From: Luminiphilus syltensis NOR5-1B
Lineage (GTDB): Bacteria > Pseudomonadota > Gammaproteobacteria > Pseudomonadales > Halieaceae
Length of the DNA stretch: 64,000 nucleotides
Direction of reading: 5' to 3'
NCBI RefSeq assembly: GCF_000158175.1
Contig: NZ_DS999411.1
Location: 2,705,540-2,769,539, forward strand
Within the stretch, counting starts at the first letter, position 1; each line of letters opens with the position of its first letter. Under the pieces are notes generated by a model. It saw only the letters and a list, made by a program, of their open reading frames with translations, was not told the origin of the DNA and ran no database searches. The translations under genes were made by a program, and so were the position numbers. This document shows, in pieces, positions 46,836-56,768 of this stretch.

Positions 46836-49703
46836 TCAAATTCCCCAGGGCATTGGGCCCAGGGCTTCGTCTATAAATGCTTCTTGCTGACGTAAATGCA
46901 GCGCGGTGTAACCGGCAGATACCGACGCTGAGGCGTCGCGCCCGGCATAGCGCAGGTAAACGTCGACCTTGTGGCCCTGTATGACCCGGCGCATATGATG
47001 CTGCTGGGCATACCAGGAACCCTGGTTCATCGGCTCTTCCTGGCACCAGATCGCATCTTCAATATTGGGGTAGCGCTCGACCACCGCAGAGAGATCATCG
47101 TGCGGGAACGGATAGAGCTGCTCTATTCGCAGTATCGCAATGTCGGTAATGTCGCGTTCGCGACGTGCGGCGCGCAGATCGTAAAATACTTTGCCGGAAC
47201 AGAGAACAATGCGCTTCACATCTTCCGGTACCAGATCATCGGTTTCATCCAATACGGTATGGAAGTGGCCATCGGCCAATTCATCCAACGACGAGGTGGC
47301 TTCTTTATGCCGCAAAAGACTTTTCGGGGACATGACCACCAACGGCTTTCGCAGAGGCCTGATCGCCTGGCGTCGCAGCATATGGAACACCTGCGCCGGG
47401 GTGGTTGGCATACACACCTGAATGTTGTGTTCTGCACACAGTTGCAGGTAGCGTTCGAGCCGCGCCGACGAATGCTCAGGGCCCTGCCCCTCGTAACCGT
47501 GAGGCAAGAGCATGGTAAGCCCACACAATCGCGCCCACTTGTGTTCACCGCTGGTAATGAACTGGTCGATGACTACCTGGGCGCCATTGGCAAAATCGCC
47601 GAATTGGGCCTCCCAGATAACCAACCCTTTCGGTGCGGTTGTCGCGTACCCATATTCAAACGCGAGCACCGCCTCCTCTGAAAGCAGCGAATCATAAAGT
47701 CGGAAATTAGCCTGATCTTCAGACAGGTGCTCCAGCGGTGTGTAAGTGTCACCGGTTTTCTGGCCGTGCAGCACCACGTGTCGATGGGAGAACGTACCGC
47801 GGCCGATATCCTGTCCGGTCATACGGACGGGATAGCCTTCAACCAGCAAGGTGGCATAGGCCATGGTTTCGGCGAAGCCCCAGTTGATACTCAGCGCGCC
47901 CGCACCCATTTTGGTACGGTCATCAAGAATTTTCTGGACCTGACGCTGAACAGAAAAACCGTCGGGAGAGTGGTTGGCCGCCTCGCTCAACGCCTTTAGT
48001 GTTTTCCGGGGCACTGTAGTGTCACCCTCGGTGGTCCAGTCGTGACCTAAATAGGGCGTCCAATCGACAAACAGGCCAGTGTTCGGCTCCATGACCAACG
48101 AACTCACCAATACTTCGCCGCGATCCAGTGAATCCCGGTACTGCGCCACCAACGACGCATCTTCCTCTTCAGACAGCAGACCTTCAGAGACGAGTCGTCG
48201 AGCGTAAAGATCCCGGGTCGTCGGGTGCGATTTGATCGCTTTATACATCAGGGGCTGGGTTACCGAGGGCTCATCGGCTTCGTTATGGCCCCGGCGGCGA
48301 TAGCAGACCAAGTCGATGACCACATCCCGGTGGAAAGTGTTGCGAAAGTCGACCGCTAGTTGGGTGACAAAAACGACCGCTTCGGGGTCGTCGCCGTTAA
48401 CATGGAAAATCGGTGCCTGGACCATCTTCGCCACATCGGTGCAATATTCCGTGGAGCGGGCATCTTCTATACGGCTGGTGGTAAACCCTACCTGGTTGTT
48501 GACCACAATATGCAAGGTGCCACCAGTGCGATAGCCGCGGGTCTGGGACATTTGCAGCGTTTCCATGACAACACCCTGACCGGCGAACGCGGCATCACCG
48601 TGAAGCACAATCGGTACCACCGTATTACCCACGGGATCCTCGCGACGATCCTGCCGGGCGCGTACGGAGCCTTCCACCACCGGTGAGACAATCTCCAGAT
48701 GAGACGGGTTGAATGCCAGCGCGAGGTGAAGCTCACCACCAGGGGTCATAACGTTCGAGGAAAAACCCTGGTGATACTTGACGTCACCCGAGTTATCGAA
48801 ACGCACCTTGCCCTCGAATTCGTCAAACAGCTCAGCGGGCTTCTTGCCCAAAATATTAACCAGCATATTGAGCCGGCCACGGTGAGCCATCCCGATAACA
48901 ATTTCTTTAGCGCCATAACCACCGCAACGCTGGATGGTCTCCGACATCATCGGAATCAGGCTTTCACCACCTTCAAGTCCAAAGCGCTTGGTGCCGGGGT
49001 ATTTGGAACCCAGCGATTTTTCCAGACCGTCGGCCTTGATCAGTTGCCTCAGAATCTCGATACGCTGGTCGCGGGGTAATTCCGGCGCTGAGCGAACGGA
49101 TTCCATACGGCTCATAATCCAGTGGCGCTGCTCAGTATCCACAATATGCATGAATTCGGCGCCTACGGTATGGCAGTAGGTGCGCTCCATGGCGTCGATG
49201 ATTTCCTGGAGTGTGGCATCTGCAGTACCCAGGTACAGACTGCCGACCTGGAAGACCGTATCGAGATCCGCCGCCGACAACTCATGGAACCCGAGGTCGA
49301 GATCCGGGACGGGCTCGCGAATATGCAGGCCCAGAGGGTCTAAACTGGCCTTTTGATGACCTCGCTGACGGTAGGCTGAGATCAGCTGCAACACCCTGAC
49401 CTGCTTGCGTTCGTATTCCGTCGCCTGCGAGTCGTGGGCAACAGTCGCTTCGGTACGAACGCGCATCTTGCTGATACGCGCAAACTGGTCACGTACTACG
49501 GAGTGCGGTACGTCGTGCAAGGCATGCGCCTTGGTTTCTACCTGAGGCAGCTTGTCAAAATAATCGCGCCACTCCGGCGGAATACCGTTGGGATCGGTAA
49601 GGTAGGTTTCGTACAACTGCTCAACATAGGCGGCGTTGCCACCGGAAATGTGAGACGTACTCCACTGCTCTAGCATCGTGGGGAGTTCGGAGGGCTGCGT
49701 CAT
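46836..49703 (-). CDS. sucA: 2-oxoglutarate dehydrogenase E1 component
   Basis: About 955 residues from the ATG at 49703, with GAGGA six bases upstream; the open frame extends 21 codons further but lacks a ribosome site. The thiamine-diphosphate E1 has the N-terminal SGGNAAYVEQLYETYLTDPN helix that docks E2/E3, the active HRGRLNMLVNILGK, GDAAFAGQGVVMETLQMSQ, and the late HGYEGQGPEHSSARLER. First gene of sucAB-lpd-sucCD, downstream of sdhCDAB. Confidence 0.98.
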   Translation of the reverse strand: MTQPSELPTMLEQWSTSHISGGNAAYVEQLYETYLTDPNGIPPEWRDYFDKLPQVETKAHALHDVPHSVVRDQFARISKMRVRTEATVAHDSQATEYERKQVRVLQLISAYRQRGHQKASLDPLGLHIREPVPDLDLGFHELSAADLDTVFQVGSLYLGTADATLQEIIDAMERTYCHTVGAEFMHIVDTEQRHWIMSRMESVRSAPELPRDQRIEILRQLIKADGLEKSLGSKYPGTKRFGLEGGESLIPMMSETIQRCGGYGAKEIVIGMAHRGRLNMLVNILGKKPAELFDEFEGKVRFDNSGDVKYHQGFSSNVMTPGGELHLALAFNPSHLEIVSPVVEGSVRARQDRREDPVGNTVVPIVLHGDAAFAGQGVVMETLQMSQTRGYRTGGTLHIVVNNQVGFTTSRIEDARSTEYCTDVAKMVQAPIFHVNGDDPEAVVFVTQLAVDFRNTFHRDVVIDLVCYRRRGHNEADEPSVTQPLMYKAIKSHPTTRDLYARRLVSEGLLSEEEDASLVAQYRDSLDRGEVLVSSLVMEPNTGLFVDWTPYLGHDWTTEGDTTVPRKTLKALSEAANHSPDGFSVQRQVQKILDDRTKMGAGALSINWGFAETMAYATLLVEGYPVRMTGQDIGRGTFSHRHVVLHGQKTGDTYTPLEHLSEDQANFRLYDSLLSEEAVLAFEYGYATTAPKGLVIWEAQFGDFANGAQVVIDQFITSGEHKWARLCGLTMLLPHGYEGQGPEHSSARLERYLQLCAEHNIQVCMPTTPAQVFHMLRRQAIRPLRKPLVVMSPKSLLRHKEATSSLDELADGHFHTVLDETDDLVPEDVKRIVLCSGKVFYDLRAARRERDITDIAILRIEQLYPFPHDDLSAVVERYPNIEDAIWCQEEPMNQGSWYAQQHHMRRVIQGHKVDVYLRYAGRDASASVSAGYTALHLRQQEAFIDEALGPMPWGI

Positions 49704-49805
49704 GCGAATCCTCGGGTTGTTGGCCGAATGAGAAGTTGCAAGGTCCGCCAAAGACGAACCGTTCAAAACCCGTACAGTGTATCGCGGCAGCCCTGGGTAT
49801 TGTAG

Positions 49806-49828
49806 GCGCCAACTCCGGGAATTGGCGC
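49806..49828. promoter_or_regulatory. Inverted repeat in the sucA leader region
   Basis: GCGCCAA-N9-TTGGCGC, seven-base perfect arms, about 105 bases before the sucA start. Its arm and flanking base contain GGCGCCAA, also found in the spacer of the sdh promoter. No T-run follows, so it is more likely a binding site or leader hairpin than a terminator. Confidence 0.4.
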
Positions 49829-49877
49829 TTTTCTCGGTAAATTACCCGCATTTTCGCCGCAGAATAGCTTTATGGAA

Positions 49878-49901
49878 TTTATAACATAACCTGCGGTTAT
49901 G
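49878..49901 (-). promoter_or_regulatory. Candidate sucA -10 element with adjacent palindrome
   Basis: On the minus strand the -10-like TATAAA (49878-49883) is preceded immediately by the palindrome CATAACC-GCA-GGTTATG (49885-49901), seven-base perfect arms. The matching -35 is weak. The palindrome fills the spacer region, where a repressor or activator could act. Confidence 0.4.
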
Positions 49902-49917
49902 CATTGAAGTCGCGCAC

Positions 49918-49942
49918 AAAAAAGGGGCGTGCGCCCCTTCAA
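49918..49942 (-). terminator. Rho-independent terminator after sdhB
   Basis: On the minus strand AAGGGGCG-CA-CGCCCCTT is followed by a run of T. It lies 15 bases past the sdhB stop and separates sdhCDAB from sucA. Confidence 0.88.
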
Positions 49943-49957
49943 TTTTTCTTAGGCGAG

Positions 49958-50665
49958 CTAGGTCGCCCGGTTGAGCAACATATTCCGGATATGACCAATT
50001 GCCTTGGTCGGATTGAGACCCTTGGGACAGACGTTGACGCAGTTCTGGATACCGTGGCACCGGAAGACACTGAACGGATCATCCAGGTTGGACAGCCGCT
50101 CCTCGGTCGCCGTGTCCCGACTATCTGCAAGGAACCGATAGGCCTGTAGCAGACCCGCGGGGCCTACGAACCGATCGGGGTTCCACCAGAAAGAGGGGCA
50201 GCTGGTAGAGCAGCAGGCACAAAGAATGCACTCGTAAAGACCATCGAGCTTCTCGCGATCTTCCGGGGTCTGCAGCCGCTCGATAGCAGGGGCCGGCGTG
50301 TTGTTCTGGAGATAGGGCTGTATTTTTTCGTACTGAGCGTAAAAAAGACTCATGTCGACGATCAAATCACGAATCACCGGAAGCCCGGGCAACGGTCTGA
50401 TGATCAATTTGTTATCCGGTGCTGCCTCCGACAGGGGCGTGATACACGCCAGGCCATTCTTGCCATTGATATTGAGACCGTCTGAACCGCAGACGCCCTC
50501 CCGGCAAGATCGGCGATAGGTCACACTGCTGTCATGCTCACCCTTGATCATCTCAAGAACGTCAAGAACCATCAGGTCTTTATCGCCCGTGTCGACCTGA
50601 AACTCCTGCATGTGCGGCGCTTTGTCGGTTTCAGGGTTGTAGCGATAAATACTAACTTGCAACAT
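49958..50665 (-). CDS. sdhB: Succinate dehydrogenase iron-sulfur subunit
   Basis: 235 residues. 2Fe-2S ligands are in SCREGVCGSDGLNINGKNGL, 4Fe-4S in CILCACCSTSCPSFWWNPDR, and 3Fe-4S in CHGIQNCVNVCPKGLNP. It carries electrons from SdhA to the quinone site. Last gene of sdhCDAB; a strong terminator follows. Confidence 0.98.
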   Translation of the reverse strand: MLQVSIYRYNPETDKAPHMQEFQVDTGDKDLMVLDVLEMIKGEHDSSVTYRRSCREGVCGSDGLNINGKNGLACITPLSEAAPDNKLIIRPLPGLPVIRDLIVDMSLFYAQYEKIQPYLQNNTPAPAIERLQTPEDREKLDGLYECILCACCSTSCPSFWWNPDRFVGPAGLLQAYRFLADSRDTATEERLSNLDDPFSVFRCHGIQNCVNVCPKGLNPTKAIGHIRNMLLNRAT

Positions 50666-50693
50666 GTCTTGCTCTCCGTGCTGCTGCGAGGTT

Positions 50694-52457
50694 TCAGTAG
50701 GTCCGAATCTTGGGCTGGAAGGTGTCTACGGTCTTCGGCGTGAAGTTCACGCTACGCTTGCCCACTTTCTTGTCACCACGCCAGTAAATCGAGTGACACA
50801 GCCAATTTTCGTCGTCGCGCTCGAGATAATCCTCCCGCGAGTGCGCGCCCCGACTCTCAGTTCGTGCCTCGGCAACAATAGCGGTTGCCTCGGCCACTTC
50901 AAACAGGTTCTGCAACTCCAGCGCCTCAATTCGGGCCGTGTTGAAAGCGGAAGTCTTGTCATCGAGCACTACATTTTCGACGCGCTCACGCAGTTCAGCC
51001 AACTTCGTGATGCCCTCGCGCATGAAATCACCGGTGCGGAAGACGCCAAAGTGATTCTGCATGACGTTCTGGAGATCCTTGCGCACATGCGCCGGGTTTT
51101 CTCCAGAGGTTCGCTCGTTAAGCGCGTTCAAGCCCGACATCGCCAGGTCGATATCACTGTCACTCGCATCTCGAAGCTCAATGCCATCGCGCAGGGCTGA
51201 CTCGATGAACAGCCCTGATGCACGCCCGAACACAACAAGGTCGAGCAGTGAATTACCACCGAGGCGGTTGGCACCGTGAACAGACACACAGGCGACCTCG
51301 CCACAGGCATAAAGACCCGGAATCACCGTATCATTGCCCGCCGAATCAACGTTGATGGCCTGGCCGTGAATATTGGTGGGGATGCCACCCATCATGTAAT
51401 GACAGGTCGGCACCACCGGAATGGGCGCCTTGACAGGGTCCACATGGGCAAAGGTACGGCTCAGCTCGCAAATCCCGGGAAGACGGGACTCGAGTACTTC
51501 TTCACCGAGATGATCGAGCTTGAGCATCACGTGATCACCGTCAGGACCACAGCCCCGACCCTCAAGTATCTCAGTCACCATCGAACGCGCCACCACGTCG
51601 CGACCGGCGAGGTCCTTCGCATTGGGGGCGTAGCGTTCCATGAAGCGCTCACCATCCTTATTGATCAGGTAGCCCCCCTCCCCGCGGCACCCTTCGGTTA
51701 CCAGGGTTCCCGCACCGTAAATACCGGTTGGGTGGAACTGCCACATCTCCATGTCCTGGACCGGAACACCGGCACGTAGCGCCATACCCACGCCATCTCC
51801 GGTGTTGATGTGCGCATTGGTGGTAGAGGCATAGATCCGTCCCGCTCCCCCGGTGGCAAAGACCGTAGCCTTGGACTTGATGTAGACGGTCTCACCGGTT
51901 TCCATACAAATTGCCGTTACACCAACAACGGCGCCATCCTGATTTTTGACCAGGTCCACAGCGAACCACTCATTGAAGAACACCGTCTCGTTCTTGACGT
52001 TGTTTTGATAGAGCGTGTGCAAAAGCGCGTGACCGGTCCGGTCTGCGGCGGCGCAGGTGCGGGCGGCCTGGCCGCCCTCACCAAAATTCTTTGACTGACC
52101 ACCAAAGGGGCGCTGGTAAATTCGGCCTTCTTCAGTTCGCGAGAACGGCAAACCCATGTGCTCCAGTTCGAAAATAGCCTCGGGACCGACCGAACACATG
52201 TATTCCACCGCGTCCTGATCACCGATGTAGTCAGAGCCCTTGACGGTGTCGTACATGTGCCAACGCCAGTCATCGTTCGGATCGTCACTCGCAATCGCGC
52301 AGGTAATGCCACCCTGGGCCGAAACGGTGTGCGAGCGGGTCGGAAACACCTTTGAAATAACCGCAGTTTTGTATCCAGACTGGGCAAGCTGCAGTGCGGC
52401 GCGCATTCCAGCGCCGCCGCCGCCTACGATAACCCCGTCAAACGAAATTGTTCTCAT
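50694..52457 (-). CDS. sdhA: Succinate dehydrogenase flavoprotein subunit
   Basis: 587 residues. FAD-binding [17 protein letters not shown], the flavinylated His in [11 protein letters not shown], and the substrate-binding [19 protein letters not shown] with catalytic Arg region THFAHVD-like (here [12 protein letters not shown]) are visible. It oxidises succinate to fumarate. Gap of 61 bases to sdhD. Confidence 0.98.
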   Translation of the reverse strand: MRTISFDGVIVGGGGAGMRAALQLAQSGYKTAVISKVFPTRSHTVSAQGGITCAIASDDPNDDWRWHMYDTVKGSDYIGDQDAVEYMCSVGPEAIFELEHMGLPFSRTEEGRIYQRPFGGQSKNFGEGGQAARTCAAADRTGHALLHTLYQNNVKNETVFFNEWFAVDLVKNQDGAVVGVTAICMETGETVYIKSKATVFATGGAGRIYASTTNAHINTGDGVGMALRAGVPVQDMEMWQFHPTGIYGAGTLVTEGCRGEGGYLINKDGERFMERYAPNAKDLAGRDVVARSMVTEILEGRGCGPDGDHVMLKLDHLGEEVLESRLPGICELSRTFAHVDPVKAPIPVVPTCHYMMGGIPTNIHGQAINVDSAGNDTVIPGLYACGEVACVSVHGANRLGGNSLLDLVVFGRASGLFIESALRDGIELRDASDSDIDLAMSGLNALNERTSGENPAHVRKDLQNVMQNHFGVFRTGDFMREGITKLAELRERVENVVLDDKTSAFNTARIEALELQNLFEVAEATAIVAEARTESRGAHSREDYLERDDENWLCHSIYWRGDKKVGKRSVNFTPKTVDTFQPKIRTY

Positions 52458-52518
52458 TGATGTCTCCTGGTGAGCGCAAGCGCTGGTTATAAAGAATCCG
52501 GCGTTGGTTTCAAACTAA

Positions 52519-52884
52519 TCAGGGCGATACCCACATAATTTCGATCACCCAGAGCACCAACACCAACAACACCAGTATCGTTCCGACCTGACAGACCAGA
52601 CGAAGGAAGTTGGCGCGGGGACCCAGCATCCGCTCGGTCACGTAGTCGGTAAATACAGACCACAGACCGATCCAGGCGTGCGCTGCCATCGAAAGCACGG
52701 CCAGCAATGTGAAAATTCGCATGCCGACCGTCTCATTCATCGCCTTCCAACTGCTGTAATCAACGCCCATAACAAGCGTGCCTGCCACGCAGAGAAAATA
52801 AGCCAGCAGGATAAGTGACGTGACCCGCTGGATCAGCCAGTCCGAAACGCCTGAACGGCTGAAACTTGTTACTTGCGTTACCAT
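52519..52884 (-). CDS. sdhD: Succinate dehydrogenase membrane anchor SdhD
   Basis: About 121 residues from the ATG at 52884, which has GGGGGC seven bases upstream and overlaps the sdhC stop by seven bases; the open frame continues to a TTG upstream. Three membrane spans; the His in AAHAWIGLWSVFTDY is the expected haem b or quinone-site residue. Confidence 0.94.
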   Translation of the reverse strand: MVTQVTSFSRSGVSDWLIQRVTSLILLAYFLCVAGTLVMGVDYSSWKAMNETVGMRIFTLLAVLSMAAHAWIGLWSVFTDYVTERMLGPRANFLRLVCQVGTILVLLVLVLWVIEIMWVSP

Positions 52885-53267
52885 ATTAGAAGCCCCCAAA
52901 CGACGGCGGCAACGACCGCCAACACAATAACCAGTCGGGCGCCAAACACCCCCCCCTCTAACGTCTCGCCATAACCAAAATCCATCACAATATGCTTAAC
53001 ACCCGCGAGAGAATGATAGGTCAACGCCACCGCCACCAGCCAAAGTATTGCTTTGGCAACGGGCGAGCTGAGAACCGCAGCGAGCTCGTTGAAACTCTGC
53101 TCAGACGCGAGACTCGCATCGAGCGCCCACACCATGAGAATGCTCATGCCGAACAGCGCCACACCGGATACCCGGTGGGCAATCGATGCCCAGGCGGTGA
53201 CCGGCAGCTTCATGGAACCGATGTCTAGATTAACTGGACGTTTGTCTTTGCTGGCTATTGGCTTCAC
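52878..53267 (-). CDS. sdhC: Succinate dehydrogenase cytochrome b556 subunit SdhC
   Basis: 129 residues starting at GTG. The N-terminal signature RPVNLDIGSMKLPVTAWASIAHRVSG is conserved across SdhC, the haem-ligand His is in LTYHSLAGVKHIVMDFG, and three membrane spans are visible. First gene of the operon. Confidence 0.95.
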   Translation of the reverse strand: MKPIASKDKRPVNLDIGSMKLPVTAWASIAHRVSGVALFGMSILMVWALDASLASEQSFNELAAVLSSPVAKAILWLVAVALTYHSLAGVKHIVMDFGYGETLEGGVFGARLVIVLAVVAAVVWGLLIW

Positions 53268-53318
53268 TGCGTCATTCCCGTGTTACAGACAGGTGTTTAG
53301 CGATCGTTTCGGCGCGGA

Positions 53319-53347
53319 AGTATAGGTTGGCGCCCCGAAGATTACAA
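53319..53347 (-). promoter_or_regulatory. sdhCDAB promoter
   Basis: On the minus strand TTGTAA (53342-53347), a 17-base spacer and TATACT (53319-53324). Transcription would start about 45 bases before the sdhC GTG. The spacer holds GGGGCGCCAACC, with the same GGCGCC core as the gltA promoter. Confidence 0.65.
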
Positions 53348-53421
53348 TTTGACCTTGGTAGGGTCCCGTGCAGGAGCGGTCTGTCTTATAAAAACGGCCT
53401 CAGCTCCGAATGTGTGAAAAA

Positions 53422-53448
53422 TTGACAGACGGCGCCGTCAGCTATAAT
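53422..53448 (+). promoter_or_regulatory. gltA promoter with consensus hexamers and a palindromic spacer
   Basis: TTGACA (53422-53427) and TATAAT (53443-53448) are both perfect but only 15 bases apart. The spacer starts with the perfect 12-base palindrome GACGGCGCCGTC (53428-53439). Transcription would start near 53455, which favours the ATG at 53486 over that at 53468 as the start of gltA. Confidence 0.7.
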
Positions 53449-53485
53449 TTGACGCTCCCCGATCTGGATGCCTCAGGACTTTCCC

Positions 53486-54781
53486 ATGACAGAAAAACAC
53501 GCAACACTCAGCATTGATAACGGCGAGGGTTCGGTCGATAACATCGAACTACCCATCCACGAGGGAACTCTGGGACCAGATGTGGTGAATGTCAGCGGTC
53601 TGACGGCGGAAGGCTACTTCACCTTCGATCCCGGATTCACCTCGACAGCGGCCTGTGAATCACAAATTACGTTCATAGATGGCGCCAACGGTGTGCTTTT
53701 GCACCGGGGCTATCCCATTGAACAGCTCGCCGAGCACTCAGACTACCTCGAAACCTGCTATTTGCTCCTCTACGGTGAACTCCCCACCGCAGAGCAAAAA
53801 ACCGAGTTTGTACGTACCGTTCATCAGCACACCATGGTTCACGAACAAATCCGAACGTTCTTCAACGGATTCCGTCGCGACGCGCATCCCATGGCCATCA
53901 TGTGCGGTGTGGTCGGTGCACTGTCGGCATTTTATCACGACTCAACAGACATCTCTGACCAAAATCACCGCACCGTTGCCGCTTACCGGCTGATCGCGAA
54001 GATGCCCACAATTGCGGCCATGAGCTATAAATTTTCGATTGGCCAGCCCTTTATGTACCCGGACAACAGCCTCGACTACTCGGCTAACTTCCTGCACATG
54101 ATGTTCGGCAACCCCTGCGAGCCCTCCAACATATCCCCTGTAATCGCTCGAGCGATGGACAAGATCTTCCTGTTGCACGCCGATCATGAGCAAAATGCCT
54201 CCACCTCCACGGTACGTCTGGCGGGCTCCTCCCAGGCGAATCCCTTCGCGTGTATTGCCGCGGGTATCGCCGCCCTCTGGGGTCCCTCCCACGGCGGGGC
54301 CAACGAAGCCGTAGTGAAAATGCTCGAAGAAATCGGCGATGTTTCAAACATCGATGAATACATCGCGCGTGCAAAAGACAAGGACGACCCCTTCAGACTG
54401 ATGGGCTTCGGTCACCGGGTCTACAAAAACTTCGACCCACGGGCAAAGGTAATGAAACAAGCCGCGGACGAAGTACTTGCCGAGCTTGGTATCAATGACC
54501 CGATGCTCGATATCGCCAAGCGACTCGAGGAGATTGCCCTCGAAGACGCCTACTTCGTTGACAAAAAGCTCTACCCCAACGTCGACTTTTATTCCGGCAT
54601 TATTCTCAAGGCACTGGGTATTCCAACGACGATGTTCACTGTGATCTTCGCCGTCGGCCGAACGGTCGGCTGGATTGCCCACTGGAATGAGATGATCTCG
54701 GGAAGCTATCGCATCGGTAGACCCCGTCAGCTGTATACGGGATATTCAGAAAGAGACTTCGTCACCATAGACAAGCGCTAG
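53486..54781 (+). CDS. gltA: Citrate synthase
   Basis: About 431 residues, the size of the gammaproteobacterial type II enzyme. AGGA lies eight bases before the chosen ATG; another in-frame ATG is at 53468. Family marks: [20 protein letters not shown], the catalytic His in [27 protein letters not shown], and the Asp/Arg region [19 protein letters not shown]. The first TCA step, divergent from sdhC and fired from the shared intergenic region. Confidence 0.97.
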   Translation: MTEKHATLSIDNGEGSVDNIELPIHEGTLGPDVVNVSGLTAEGYFTFDPGFTSTAACESQITFIDGANGVLLHRGYPIEQLAEHSDYLETCYLLLYGELPTAEQKTEFVRTVHQHTMVHEQIRTFFNGFRRDAHPMAIMCGVVGALSAFYHDSTDISDQNHRTVAAYRLIAKMPTIAAMSYKFSIGQPFMYPDNSLDYSANFLHMMFGNPCEPSNISPVIARAMDKIFLLHADHEQNASTSTVRLAGSSQANPFACIAAGIAALWGPSHGGANEAVVKMLEEIGDVSNIDEYIARAKDKDDPFRLMGFGHRVYKNFDPRAKVMKQAADEVLAELGINDPMLDIAKRLEEIALEDAYFVDKKLYPNVDFYSGIILKALGIPTTMFTVIFAVGRTVGWIAHWNEMISGSYRIGRPRQLYTGYSERDFVTIDKR

Positions 54782-54918
54782 TACTGTCAAGAGGGGTTGG
54801 CCGGGTGGACTCGAGGTCACCCGCAGTCAGCTCCTTTGTTCCTCCGGGTAGCTTCCCGTCGTGCGCTGCAATGCGACATGAAACATCCGAGCACAACGGT
54901 TATGGCCCGTGCGCCGCT

Positions 54919-55983
54919 TTAACCCGCCTCAAGACTCCGATCAATGGCGTCGAGCAGAACCTTGTGTTGCCGCGTAGAGCCTACCGTGACGCGCAGCCAG
55001 TCTTGAATGGACTCACTGTCCCAGCGTCTTACGATGAGACCCTCACCACGCAGACGATTGAACAGCGCCTTACCACCACCGTTTTTGTGGCGTACAAAGA
55101 GAAAGTTAGCGGTTGATGCCGTGACCTCAAAACCGCGTTCAACCAGCGCACCGGCTAGGGCCTCTCTATTTTCGACCACCACTGCACTCGCTTCGGTTAG
55201 CCAATCAACATCCCTTATTGCTGCGGCCGCCGCGGCCTGAGCAATGGCATCAACGGGGTAGGAGTTAAACGAATCCTTGATCCGCACCAGTCCATCAATC
55301 AACGTCGAATCACCCAGCGCATAGCCCACGCGCAGGCCCGCAAGGCTATGGCTCTTGGAGAGCGTCCGGGTAATCAGGAGATTATCGTAGCGGGCGATCA
55401 ACGGTGCCGCGGTTTCACTACCGAAACCAAAATACGCTTCATCGACGACCACCAGCCGGTCGGTATTGTTTTCAAGCAGCCACTCAATCTCCGCCATCGA
55501 TACCGAAAGCCCAGTCGGTGCATTAGGATTGGCAAATAGCAGCGGCCCCGAGCTTTTCGAAAAACCCTCTAAATCAAGACTGAAATCATCTCTCAGTGGA
55601 ATCGGGTTTATCTGCAAACCATTGAGCCGCGCCCAAACCGGATAGAATCCATAGCTGATAGCAGGCACAGTAAGCGGGTCACTGCCGGCGAGGAAGCCCT
55701 GAAAAATCAGGCCCAGCACCTCATCTGATCCATTGCCGACAAACACCTCGCCCACCGATAAGGATTCGACGCTGGCGATCGCCCCCCGAAGATTTAGCGA
55801 TTCCGGGTCCGGATAGCGCCGGAGGTCATCCGCCTGCACCGCTGCAATGGCCTCCATCACCGACTTCGACGGCGGCAGTGGATGCTCATTCGTGTTGAGC
55901 TTGACCAGGTTGCTGACCTTGGGTTGCTCGCCAGGGACGTAAGGCACGAGAGAGCGAATGGTATCGTTCCAAAATTTACTCAT
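54919..55983 (-). CDS. hisC: Histidinol-phosphate aminotransferase
   Basis: 354 residues of the class I/II PLP aminotransferase fold. The N-terminus has VKLNTNEHPLPPSKSV, the PLP Asp/Tyr is in VVVDEAYFGFG, and the Schiff-base Lys is in TRTLSKSHSLAGLRVGYALG. It starts 24 bases after phoU, so it may be the last gene of the phosphate operon. No other his genes are near. Specificity for histidinol phosphate over aromatic amino acids is inferred. Confidence 0.88.
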   Translation of the reverse strand: MSKFWNDTIRSLVPYVPGEQPKVSNLVKLNTNEHPLPPSKSVMEAIAAVQADDLRRYPDPESLNLRGAIASVESLSVGEVFVGNGSDEVLGLIFQGFLAGSDPLTVPAISYGFYPVWARLNGLQINPIPLRDDFSLDLEGFSKSSGPLLFANPNAPTGLSVSMAEIEWLLENNTDRLVVVDEAYFGFGSETAAPLIARYDNLLITRTLSKSHSLAGLRVGYALGDSTLIDGLVRIKDSFNSYPVDAIAQAAAAAAIRDVDWLTEASAVVVENREALAGALVERGFEVTASTANFLFVRHKNGGGKALFNRLRGEGLIVRRWDSESIQDWLRVTVGSTRQHKVLLDAIDRSLEAG

Positions 55984-56007
55984 CGATTAACTATCCAAAT
56001 CGCGTCA

Positions 56008-56748
56008 TCAGTGGGCATGGGCTCCGGAGGCGCGCACCGAATCCAGTAGTTGTGAGAGTTCGTCAACCGATTTATGCCTGACATCGATTCCCTCTGTGAG
56101 ATAAATCACCTGCTCAGCAATATTACTGGCGTGATCACCTATACGCTCAAGAGATCGCAGCGCCCACGTATAATCGAGGGCCGCATCAATACAATGGGGA
56201 TTGTGGCGCATTTGATCTTTCATATCCCCCAGGGCGACTTGATAATCGGCGTCAATCGTCTTGTCGCTCAACACCACTTTGATCGCCTCTCGAGTATCGA
56301 GTCGCGCAAAGGCATCGAGTGCGCTGCGCAACATTCCCGTAACATGCTCGGTAATTTGAGCGAAATAACGAGAAGTCGCTGAAGTATCCGATTCCTGGGC
56401 ACGCTTAATCGCCATTTTTGCCACTTTTGACGCCTCGTCTCCGATACGTTCAAGATCGGTTGTCACCCGTGCGATGGAGATAATCAACCGCAAATCACTC
56501 GCCGCGGGCTGGCGACGGGCGATAATATTTCCACACTGACGATCAATCGAAATTTCCATGGCATTCACAGACCGATCGACATCGATAGCCTGCTCGGCGA
56601 GCGCACTGTCGCGCAACAGCAAGCCGTCCGCCGCCATACCTATCTGACGCTCAACCATGCCGCCCATTTCGAGAAGGTCATTCTTTATCGCTTCGAGTTC
56701 ATCGTTGAACTGGCGGGAGATGTGCTGGGTGTAACCCCGGTATTCCAT
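56008..56748 (-). CDS. phoU: Phosphate signalling protein PhoU
   Basis: 246 residues built from two copies of the PhoU three-helix repeat with acidic metal-binding motifs: DLERIGDEASKVAKMAI in the first and RSLERIGDHASNIAEQVIYL in the second. It links the Pst transporter to PhoR and keeps the Pho regulon off in high phosphate. It follows pstB by 20 bases. Confidence 0.97.
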   Translation of the reverse strand: MEYRGYTQHISRQFNDELEAIKNDLLEMGGMVERQIGMAADGLLLRDSALAEQAIDVDRSVNAMEISIDRQCGNIIARRQPAASDLRLIISIARVTTDLERIGDEASKVAKMAIKRAQESDTSATSRYFAQITEHVTGMLRSALDAFARLDTREAIKVVLSDKTIDADYQVALGDMKDQMRHNPHCIDAALDYTWALRSLERIGDHASNIAEQVIYLTEGIDVRHKSVDELSQLLDSVRASGAHAH

Positions 56749-56768
56749 GTGTTATCCCGATACTTGCT

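Noticed and set aside
46971-47681. Plus-strand open frame of 236 codons
   Set aside because: Antisense to sucA, no family match.
54801-54822. CGGGTG / CACCCG hairpin after gltA as terminator
   Set aside because: No T-run follows and the loop is ten bases; evidence is too thin.
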